Part shown: in pieces, positions 1 to 6,769 of the stretch
How positions within the stretch are numbered: the stretch's first letter is position 1
How the letters are laid out: each line of letters begins with the position of its first letter
Origin: Rhodobiaceae bacterium UBA7378
GTDB taxonomy: Bacteria; Pseudomonadota; Alphaproteobacteria; RS24
Direction: 5' to 3'
DNA length: 10,751 nucleotides
Assembly: GCA_002469805.1 (NCBI GenBank)
Contig: DKNW01000131.1
Coordinates: forward strand, 1 to 10,751
Translations under genes and position numbers: made by a program
The notes under the pieces: generated by a model
The model's input: only the letters and a program-made list of their open reading frames with translations
Told to the model about the DNA's origin: nothing
Database searches by the model: none

Positions 1-1038
1 GCCGCGCTCAAAAAGCACATTCACGATTGGCCCGGCCAGCACAAATAAGCCCGCTGCGGCAGGTAGCGTCACCATCATGGCGAGACTGACCGCAAGGTTC
101 TGGCTGTTTTCTGCAAGAGTGAGGTCGTTACGCGCAATATGGCGGGTCAGTTCGGGTAAGAGTGCTACCGCCAGCGCGACCCCGATCACGCCCAGCGGCA
201 ATTGGTAAAGCCGGTCGGCATAATATAGCCATGCCGCAGCCCCCGCCTGCCCGGTCGCGATTGAGGTGCCGACAACCAAATTAATTTGCCCAATGCCAGC
301 CGCGAACATACCAGGCACAATCAGAGTGAAAAAGCGCGCCGTATCCGCATCGAGCCGCGGCAGACGCGGGCGAATTTTCAGGCCTGCCCGCGACGCAGCA
401 GTGGCGACCAGCACAAATTGCAGCACGCCCGCAATCGCTACACCCCAGAGGAGATAATCGAGCGGCGCGCTCGCACGCATCAGTGCGACGGCAGCGGCGG
501 TAATTAACACCAGATTGAGTAGTACAGGCGCAAATGCAGCGGCTAAGAACCGACCGGTCGCGTTCAACATGCCAGCGAAAAGCGACATGAACGACACAAA
601 GAAAAGATAGGGGAACGCTACGCGCGCATAATAAACTGCTTGATCGAATTTATTGGCATCGGTGGCAAAACCTTGCGCCAGTGCCAAAACCAGACCAGGC
701 ATGAATATCATGCTCAAACAGGTGAAAGCGCTCAAAAAAGCAGCCAAAATCGATGCGATGCGCCCAGCAAATTCTAGCGCAGCTGCGAGACCCTTTTCTT
801 CCACGCGCTCGGAGAAAAGCGGCACAAAGGCAGCGTTAAACGCCCCTTCAGCAAACAGGCGACGAAACAAATTGGGCAACCGGAACGCGACGACAAATAT
901 TTCGGCCAGCGGGCCCGCGCCAAGCAGCGCTGCAATAAATATATCACGCACAAATCCGGTGACGCGGCTGGCCATGGTTGCGCCCCCGACAACCGAAGCG
1001 GCCTTCACCATCGGGCTGGACGCGTGCGTATCCGTCAT
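1..1038 (-). CDS. murJ: Lipid II flippase MurJ (MviN), N-terminal 346 residues, cut by window edge
   Basis: Moves lipid-linked peptidoglycan precursor (lipid II) across the inner membrane; a MOP/MATE-superfamily polytopic membrane protein. The minus frame is open from an ATG at 1038 to the left edge and gives 346 residues. Family members are about 510-530 residues, so roughly the last third is missing. Reading by hand shows the family N-terminus: SRVTGFVRD (24-32), FRLPNLFRRLFAEGAFNAAF (52-71), and YADRLYQLPLGVIGVAL near 273. Arg25, Arg31, Arg59 and Arg276 align with E. coli Arg18, Arg24, Arg52 and Arg270, which line the substrate cavity. Long hydrophobic stretches match about the first ten of the fourteen helices. 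The position of E. coli Asp39 holds Glu46. It begins 5 bp after the glnD stop and has only a weak AAGG ribosome site, so translational coupling is likely. In relatives I recall trpS often follows, but that lies outside the window. Confidence 0.95.
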   Translation of the reverse strand, partial: MTDTHASSPMVKAASVVGGATMASRVTGFVRDIFIAALLGAGPLAEIFVVAFRLPNLFRRLFAEGAFNAAFVPLFSERVEEKGLAAALEFAGRIASILAAFLSAFTCLSMIFMPGLVLALAQGFATDANKFDQAVYYARVAFPYLFFVSFMSLFAGMLNATGRFLAAAFAPVLLNLVLITAAAVALMRASAPLDYLLWGVAIAGVLQFVLVATAASRAGLKIRPRLPRLDADTARFFTLIVPGMFAAGIGQINLVVGTSIATGQAGAAAWLYYADRLYQLPLGVIGVALAVALLPELTRHIARNDLTLAENSQNLAVSLAMMVTLPAAAGLFVLAGPIVNVLFERG

Positions 1039-1043
1039 GCGCG

Positions 1044-3839
1044 TTAGGCGACCTTCGCCGAACGCGCGTCACCAGACCCATTGAGGGGGGCATTAACGGG
1101 CGCATTAACCGCCTTGGTTAATGCCTGCCGAATACGCGCCATGCGCGCGGGTGATTGGAGTTTTTCGCCAAATAAATCTTGCACGTAAAACACATCCGAT
1201 GCGCGCTCCCCGAACGTTGCAACCCGCGCGGCAGTGATATTCACATTGCAGTGATATAAAGTGCGCGCCAAATCAAACAGCAGGCCCGGTCGGTCAAATG
1301 CACTAATTTCAATGACGCTGGCGTGATCGGACGCCTGATTATCAATATTGACTTTAGTTTCGAGATCAAAGGTTTTGAGCGTGCGGCGGGTCTTCTCACT
1401 TAATTCCTGTGATGACTGATGGTCAAGGTTCACCCCGCCCTCCAGCACACGGCGAATAGTCTTGCGTAGCCGCTCGATGCGCGCGGTCGTCGGCCCCGAT
1501 TGCCGCCCAGCCTCTTGGACATATAACGCATCCACGGCCAGCCCATCCGATGTCGTGAAAATGCGCGCATCCAAAATGTCCATGCCAGCCTGCGCACAAG
1601 CACCCGATAGCCGGGCAAACAGGCCCGGATCATCATTGCATATAACGGTGATTTCCGTGCACGCTCGCGCTTGATCTTGTCGGGCATCAATAACCAGCGG
1701 CTCGGTTTTTGATTTCTCGATCAGCGCGGCATGGCGCACATGCGCTTCAGCCGGAAATGTGAGCCAATAGGCTTGCGTGTGCCGCTTCATATAGGCCGAC
1801 AACCGGCGGCGCGTCCAATTTTCAGCTAAAGCGAGGCCGAATGCAGCTTGGGCCGCTTCGACACGCTCGGCGCGGTTAACCATGCCGCCTGACCCGATCA
1901 GCAGGGCTTGAGTTTCATGATATAATTCGCTGATGAGTTTGGCTTTCCAGCCATTCCACACACCAGGACCAACCGCCTTGATGTCGACTTCGGTCAACAC
2001 CAATAAGTGCTTGAGGCGTTCATTGGTTTGCACGCTTTCAGCAAAACCTTCAATCGTTCGTGGATCTGACAAATCGCGCCGCTGGGCGACATCGCTCATC
2101 ACCAAATGTTCTTGCACCAGCCACTCGGTAAGCCGAGTTTCAGCTTTTGTGAACCCGAGGCGCGGACCAAGCCGGCGGGCAATGCGTGCCCCGGCGACCG
2201 AATGGTCTTCTGGTCGACCTTTAGCAATATCGTGCAACAGCACAGAAAGATAAATAACGCGGCGATTAATCTCACCCGAATTTAATAGATCATAGGCGAT
2301 CGGATGTTCGTCCGCGGTTATCCCCTGCTCGATTTCCGACAGCAGACCGATTGCACGCAGCAAATGTTCATCAGCTGTGTAGTGATGATACATATTGAAC
2401 TGCATCATCGCCACAATACGCCCGAAATCTGGTACGAACCGGCCCAATACGCCGGCCTCATTCATGCGCCGCAACGTGCGTTCGGGCGCCCGCTTCGATG
2501 TCAGTATTTCAAGGAACAGCTGATTTGCCTTCGCGTCGGCCCGCAATTCTGGACCGATCAGCCCCGTCGAACGCGTGATCTCGCGTAACGTATCGGGGTG
2601 GATATCCAGCCGGTATCGATCCGCTAGGTGAAACACGCGAATGAGATTAACTGGATCGGCCCTGAAGCAATCCGCCCGTGCCATCCGCAACCGCCGCCCC
2701 CCAAGGGTAAACCCGTGCACTTGTTTTTGGCGTCTAAACAAACCCGGCAACCTTCCGGCACCACGTGTTTTCTTTTGCTGTTCTTCAAGAGACGCGCAGA
2801 AAATTGCTGTCAGGTCGCCAACATTTTTGGCAACCAGAAAATATTGCCGCATGAATTTTTCAACCGACTTCATTCCGGCGCTACCAGTGGTGTTAAAGCG
2901 CCCTGCCAAATTCTTTTGCACATCAAAGCTCAACCGTTCCTCGGCCCGGCCGGTCAGGAAATGAAGATGGCATCGCACTTCCCACAAGAACGCATCGCAT
3001 TTACGGAACAGACGCAGCTCATCAACGGTTAAAATTTTGAGCGCGATCAACTGCTCTAGATCCTCGATCTGATAGCAATAACGCGCGATCCAAAACAATG
3101 TGTTGAGGTCACGTTGGCCACCCTTGCTTTCTTTGATATTCGGCTCAACCAGATAACGCGACTGGCCAGCACGAATATGACGTTCGTCGCGCTCGGTGAG
3201 TTTGGCTGCAACAAACTGACGGGCCGTACCTTGCACAATTTGCTTTTGAAAGGCGGCGTTAAACTCGTCATGCAAAGCGGGCGCGCCCGACAAAAACCTG
3301 TTTTCAAGCATGGTTGTCCGCACGGTATAATCGGCCTGTGCCTGCACAATACAATCCTTAACCGTGCGGGTGGCGTGGCCGACTTTCAGCCCCAAATCCC
3401 ATAAAAAATACAGAATATGCTCGACAAAACTTTCCGACGTCGCATTGCGTTTATACGGAAGCAAAAACAGTAAATCGATATCCGACCCGGGCGCTAAACG
3501 CCCGCGCCCATATCCACCGACAGCCAGCACGGTGACCGTTTCTGCATTTGTCGGGTTCGAAAGGTGCAGAATATCCGTGGTCACAAACGCGTCCATGGCG
3601 CGCATTATATCGTCTTGAAGGTTAGACAAAAACTCCGCGCAGCGCGCGCCTTTCAGCTGGTTGGCTTCCAGTTTTTCCCGCGCTTCCGCGCGCCCATTTT
3701 GCAAAATATCTTTCAGCACGTCCAATACTGCGGCGCGCGATTTAACCTCATCGCCTTGATGCGGCGCTGCGGCAGCCCGCATGTCAGCGAGGAACCGATC
3801 CTGACGCGATATTTTCTGAGCTTTCTTTCTGGCGGTCAT
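1044..3839 (-). CDS. glnD: Bifunctional [protein-PII] uridylyltransferase / uridylyl-removing enzyme GlnD
   Basis: Cytoplasmic glutamine sensor. It uridylylates PII proteins (GlnB/GlnK) when glutamine is low and removes UMP when it is high, which sets glutamine synthetase activity and nitrogen-gene expression. The product is 931 residues, normal for the family. Domains in order: nucleotidyltransferase with GGYGRGRLAPGSDIDLL (108-124), metal-binding Asp120 and Asp122; GlnD linker/helical region; HD hydrolase with HHYTADEH (485-492) and HD at 536-537 in LLHDIAKG; two ACT domains for glutamine sensing, with DDPGL (736-740) and DRPGL (849-853). The frame can start at TTG 3851, but I prefer ATG 3839, which has GGAA six bases upstream. 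The last 20 or so residues after ACT2 include VNAPVNAP, made by a 12-bp duplication. It sits between mutS and murJ on the same strand and is probably co-transcribed with both. No missing catalytic residues seen. Confidence 0.97.
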   Translation of the reverse strand: MTARKKAQKISRQDRFLADMRAAAAPHQGDEVKSRAAVLDVLKDILQNGRAEAREKLEANQLKGARCAEFLSNLQDDIMRAMDAFVTTDILHLSNPTNAETVTVLAVGGYGRGRLAPGSDIDLLFLLPYKRNATSESFVEHILYFLWDLGLKVGHATRTVKDCIVQAQADYTVRTTMLENRFLSGAPALHDEFNAAFQKQIVQGTARQFVAAKLTERDERHIRAGQSRYLVEPNIKESKGGQRDLNTLFWIARYCYQIEDLEQLIALKILTVDELRLFRKCDAFLWEVRCHLHFLTGRAEERLSFDVQKNLAGRFNTTGSAGMKSVEKFMRQYFLVAKNVGDLTAIFCASLEEQQKKTRGAGRLPGLFRRQKQVHGFTLGGRRLRMARADCFRADPVNLIRVFHLADRYRLDIHPDTLREITRSTGLIGPELRADAKANQLFLEILTSKRAPERTLRRMNEAGVLGRFVPDFGRIVAMMQFNMYHHYTADEHLLRAIGLLSEIEQGITADEHPIAYDLLNSGEINRRVIYLSVLLHDIAKGRPEDHSVAGARIARRLGPRLGFTKAETRLTEWLVQEHLVMSDVAQRRDLSDPRTIEGFAESVQTNERLKHLLVLTEVDIKAVGPGVWNGWKAKLISELYHETQALLIGSGGMVNRAERVEAAQAAFGLALAENWTRRRLSAYMKRHTQAYWLTFPAEAHVRHAALIEKSKTEPLVIDARQDQARACTEITVICNDDPGLFARLSGACAQAGMDILDARIFTTSDGLAVDALYVQEAGRQSGPTTARIERLRKTIRRVLEGGVNLDHQSSQELSEKTRRTLKTFDLETKVNIDNQASDHASVIEISAFDRPGLLFDLARTLYHCNVNITAARVATFGERASDVFYVQDLFGEKLQSPARMARIRQALTKAVNAPVNAPLNGSGDARSAKVA
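1086..1109 (-). repeat. 12-bp tandem duplication in the 3' end of glnD
   Basis: Two adjacent 12-bp units differ at one base (GTTAATGCGCCC and GTTAATGCCCCC on the coding strand) and encode VNAPVNAP in the GlnD tail, after the second ACT domain. The unit length keeps the frame. A third, poorer copy may follow (CTCAATGGG). Confidence 0.85.
1102..1124 (-). other. Perfect 9-bp stem, 5-base loop hairpin inside the glnD 3' end
   Basis: GCATTAACC (1102-1110) and GGTTAATGC (1116-1124) are exact inverted repeats around a five-base loop. In the glnD transcript the hairpin is followed by a second GTTAATGC (1090-1097) that could pair with the same 5' arm, so two hairpins exclude each other. No T-run follows, so it does not look like a terminator. 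It lies about 64 bases before the murJ start. Confidence 0.6.
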
Positions 3840-3920
3840 ACGCTGTTCCAACTCGCGAAATTGCGAGCAATATCTATGGATTTATCTTTGGCACTATAGC
3901 ACGTTCTGGCGGGCGTCAGG

Positions 3921-6623
3921 CTATATAAGCGCGCGCAACCGATACACCCAATCAAGCGCTTCGCGCGGTGTTAAGCGATCCGGCTCCAATGTTTCGAGAG
4001 CCGCACGCAGCGCATCCACTTCGGTCGGCGCGATGGGTTGGGGTGAAAATAACGGCAAGTCATCCAGCGTCGGCACAAGGTCGGCCGCTGCACGATTTTC
4101 TTCCAACAGCGCCAGAACTGACCGCGCGCGTGCAATCACGGCGTCGGGCAGACCGGCTAATTCAGCGACATAGATACCATAAGACCGGTCGGCAGCACCG
4201 GGACCAACCTCGTGCAAAAACACCAGCTGACCCGCATGCTCGCGCACCAGCATGGACGCATTTGCCAATCCTGCAAGACGCGTGCTGAGCCCGGTCAACT
4301 CATGATAATGTGTTGCAAAAAGCGTCCGACAGCCTGCTACATCATGCAAATATTCAACCGCGGCCCACGCGATTGACAGACCATCAAATGTCGCCGTGCC
4401 GCGCCCAATCTCGTCGAGAATAACCAGTGCACGCGGGCTGGCCTGATTGAGGATGGTGGCGGTTTCAATCATCTCCACCATAAATGTCGAGCGACCGCGC
4501 GCCAGATCATCTGCAGCCCCCACGCGACTGAAAACGCGGTCGACCAATCCAATGCGGGCATGGCTGGCCGGCACAAAGCTGCCCATATGGGCCAGAATGG
4601 CAATCAGCGCGTTCTGGCGCAGGTAAGTTGATTTACCTGCCATATTCGGCCCCGTCAGCAAGGTCAGGCGCGCGTGCTCAGTAGCGGCACCGTCAAGACC
4701 GCAATCATTGGGAATGAACGGCCCCCTCGCGTCTGCCAGCAGCGCTGCCTCGACAACAGGGTGGCGACCGCCACGAATGTCAAATACGAGATCGTCGCGC
4801 ATTTCCGGTTGCGTCCAATCGCGCGTCACTGCCAGCGTCGCCAGCGCTGTGGTCACATCCAGCGCCGCCAACACCAGCGCGTAAGTCTCGATTTGGTCTG
4901 CTTGTGCCAGTGTTTCGTTGCACAATTCCTCAAAAATCTCACCCTCCAGCGCCAACGCAGTTTCCCCAGCCCGGGTTATTTTACCCGCCAGTTCGGAAAG
5001 CTCTTCGGATGAAAACCGCACTGAATTGGCCAGCGTTTGACGATGAATGAAAACCGCGTTCAGAGGCGGTGCCATCAGCCGATCGCCATGCTGGGCAGGC
5101 ACGTCGATATGGTAGCCCAGCACACCATTATGTTTAATTTTGAGCGCCTTGATGTCTGTTTCTGTACTGTAGCGCGCCTGCAAAGCGGCGATGACGCGGC
5201 GGCTTTCGCGGCTCAATTCGCGAGCCTGATCCAGCGGTGCATGATAGCCATCGCGCACAAAGCCGCCATCGCGGGCCAGCACTGGCAAGGTGTCACCTAA
5301 TGCCGCGTGCAGTTTTTCCACTAATGCCGCTGGGACATTAGATGTTCCACCGGCGGTTTCACCTGACCCGTGCGGTGGTTCCACTAGCATGGACGACACC
5401 TCTGCCGGCAAATCTGCCACTTTTGCCAGCCGTGCGCGCACTGCGTCAGCCCCCTCCAGCCCCACAGCCACGGCTTGCAAATCGCGCGGGCCACCACGGC
5501 GAAGCACAAGGCGCCCCAGCGCCCGCGTCATATCCGGAAGATTTTTCAACTGCTGGCGTACATCATTGCGGGCATCATTATTCTCGACAAAAAACCGCAC
5601 TGCGGCATGTCGCTGGCAGATCATGGACATATTGCCCAAAGGCGCGGCGAGCCGTGCCGCCAGCTCACGGGCACCGGCTGCCGAAACCGTCATATCTATG
5701 GTCGCGAGTAGACTGCCCGCCTTCTCGCCTGATTGCGTGCGCGTCAGTTCGAGATTGGCTCGCGTCGCCGCATCAAGCCCCAAATGGTCGCCTGCGGTTT
5801 CGATTTGCGGGCGCGCGAGGCGCGGCATCTGGGCGATCTGTGTTTCCTGCAAATACGCGATCAACATGCCGCATGCCGCCAGCTGCGCGCGCGACATGTT
5901 GCCGAGCGCATCGCCGAGCGCAGTAGGGGGCATCACGTCGTAAAATTTAGCAAGGACATGCGTCGCGCTATCCGATGACAGGACCTGCGTTGCCTGCACG
6001 GCGTGGGAGAACGCCGCCAGCGCGCTAATGCCATTGTCGCCACCATCGCTCAGGTCTTCAGGCACTAAAATCTCGCTTGGTCCAAGCCGAGCCAGTAACG
6101 CAGCCAAACTATCCGCATCCGTAGCACAGACCGAAAAAGCACCCGTCGACATGTCGAGCCACGCCAGCGCCATATCTGCGCCTGCCACTGCGAGCGCGGC
6201 GAGAAAATTATCTGCCCGCGCGTCCAGCAAGGCTTCTTCGCTCAATGTGCCTGGCGTTACAAGGCGCACGACTTCGCGCCGGACAACGGCTTTTGATCCG
6301 CGTTTTTTAGCTTCAGCAGGGTCTTCCATCTGCTCGCATACCGCCACCCGATGCCCGTGCCGGATCAGCCGTTCCAAATAGGTTTCAGCGGCATGCACCG
6401 GCACCCCGCACATCGGCACGTCCTTGCCCTCATGCTGACCGCGCTGGGTCAGGGTAATGTCGAGCGCCGCCGCCGCTTTCACGGCATCGTCGAAAAATAA
6501 TTCGTAAAAATCGCCCATGCGATAAAAAAGCAGGGCGTCGGCATGCGCGGATTTAATATCCAGATATTGCGCCATCATTGGCGTTATGGCGGCAGCGCCG
6601 GCGGGCGTGGCAGAAATGGTCAT
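3921..6623 (-). CDS. mutS: DNA mismatch repair protein MutS
   Basis: Recognises mismatches and small loops after replication and recruits MutL using its ATPase. It has 900 residues, a little longer than E. coli MutS (853). Domain I carries RMGDFYELF with Phe39 and Glu41, the mismatch-intercalating FxE pair. Connector, lever and clamp domains occupy roughly 135-590. The ATPase has Walker A GPNMAGKST (658-666), GRSTFMVEM (710-718), Walker B and family signature LDEIGRGTATFDGLS (736-750), and FATHYHEL (769-776). A low-complexity linker rich in Gly, Ser and Pro lies near 411-432. DDLPLF (854-859) resembles a sliding-clamp-binding motif, which is inference. Asp882 and Arg887 near the C-terminus match E. 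coli Asp835 and Arg840, used for tetramer formation. The start is the first ATG after an in-frame TAG at 6633-6635, with no strong ribosome site. It is the first gene of the mutS-glnD-murJ run and diverges from maeB. Confidence 0.98.
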   Translation of the reverse strand: MTISATPAGAAAITPMMAQYLDIKSAHADALLFYRMGDFYELFFDDAVKAAAALDITLTQRGQHEGKDVPMCGVPVHAAETYLERLIRHGHRVAVCEQMEDPAEAKKRGSKAVVRREVVRLVTPGTLSEEALLDARADNFLAALAVAGADMALAWLDMSTGAFSVCATDADSLAALLARLGPSEILVPEDLSDGGDNGISALAAFSHAVQATQVLSSDSATHVLAKFYDVMPPTALGDALGNMSRAQLAACGMLIAYLQETQIAQMPRLARPQIETAGDHLGLDAATRANLELTRTQSGEKAGSLLATIDMTVSAAGARELAARLAAPLGNMSMICQRHAAVRFFVENNDARNDVRQQLKNLPDMTRALGRLVLRRGGPRDLQAVAVGLEGADAVRARLAKVADLPAEVSSMLVEPPHGSGETAGGTSNVPAALVEKLHAALGDTLPVLARDGGFVRDGYHAPLDQARELSRESRRVIAALQARYSTETDIKALKIKHNGVLGYHIDVPAQHGDRLMAPPLNAVFIHRQTLANSVRFSSEELSELAGKITRAGETALALEGEIFEELCNETLAQADQIETYALVLAALDVTTALATLAVTRDWTQPEMRDDLVFDIRGGRHPVVEAALLADARGPFIPNDCGLDGAATEHARLTLLTGPNMAGKSTYLRQNALIAILAHMGSFVPASHARIGLVDRVFSRVGAADDLARGRSTFMVEMIETATILNQASPRALVILDEIGRGTATFDGLSIAWAAVEYLHDVAGCRTLFATHYHELTGLSTRLAGLANASMLVREHAGQLVFLHEVGPGAADRSYGIYVAELAGLPDAVIARARSVLALLEENRAAADLVPTLDDLPLFSPQPIAPTEVDALRAALETLEPDRLTPREALDWVYRLRALI

Positions 6624-6769
6624 GGTGCCACTCTATCAGAGCTGGAGATGCAGGAAAACGGCGCGCGCGTTATTCGTGCTTATTTTATTTGTGTTTATCG
6701 GGGGTTCGCCTTGTATTGCCTCGAACAAAGCCCTACAAAAGAGGCGTTTTATCTGAATTGGAAATCACG
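6624..6769. promoter_or_regulatory. Divergent mutS/maeB intergenic region with weak promoter candidate for maeB
   Basis: This 146-bp gap must hold the start signals for both divergent genes. It includes an AT-rich patch around 6670-6700. On the plus strand TTGTAT (6711-6716), a 17-base spacer and TACAAA (6734-6739) form a weak sigma70-like pair ahead of maeB. I see no clear -35/-10 pair for mutS. TTGTA/TACAA and GCCTC/GAGGC form two interleaved inverted repeats (6711-6745). The promoter call is only a guess from spacing and hexamer similarity. Confidence 0.35.

Noticed and set aside
653..1084. 143-codon plus-strand ORF opposite murJ
   Set aside because: The minus strand gives a clear MurJ N-terminus through the same bases; the plus frame is Ser, Ala, Arg and Asn rich with no motif.
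3840..3851. TTG start for glnD at 3851
   Set aside because: Would add four residues only; ATG 3839 is a better codon with GGAA six bases upstream. The TTG overlaps this ribosome site.
3852..3867. CTCGC/GCGAG inverted repeat just before glnD as a terminator or operator
   Set aside because: Five-pair stem with no T-run; too short to support either call.
5290..5943. 217-codon plus-strand ORF antisense to mutS, with an overlapping 194-codon ORF in another frame
   Set aside because: Composition rich in Ser, Arg, Ala and Pro, no recognisable domain, and full overlap with conserved mutS codons; typical shadow frames of GC-biased coding DNA.
6578..6769. Upstream extension of the maeB frame by 64 codons
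   Set aside because: Starts at TTG inside mutS, the added residues do not resemble malic enzymes, and ATG 6770 fits the family N-terminus with a GGAA ribosome site.
6624..6769. SOS (LexA) box of the GTTC-N7-GTTC type near mutS
   Set aside because: Single GTTC and GAAC words occur but no pair with the required spacing.
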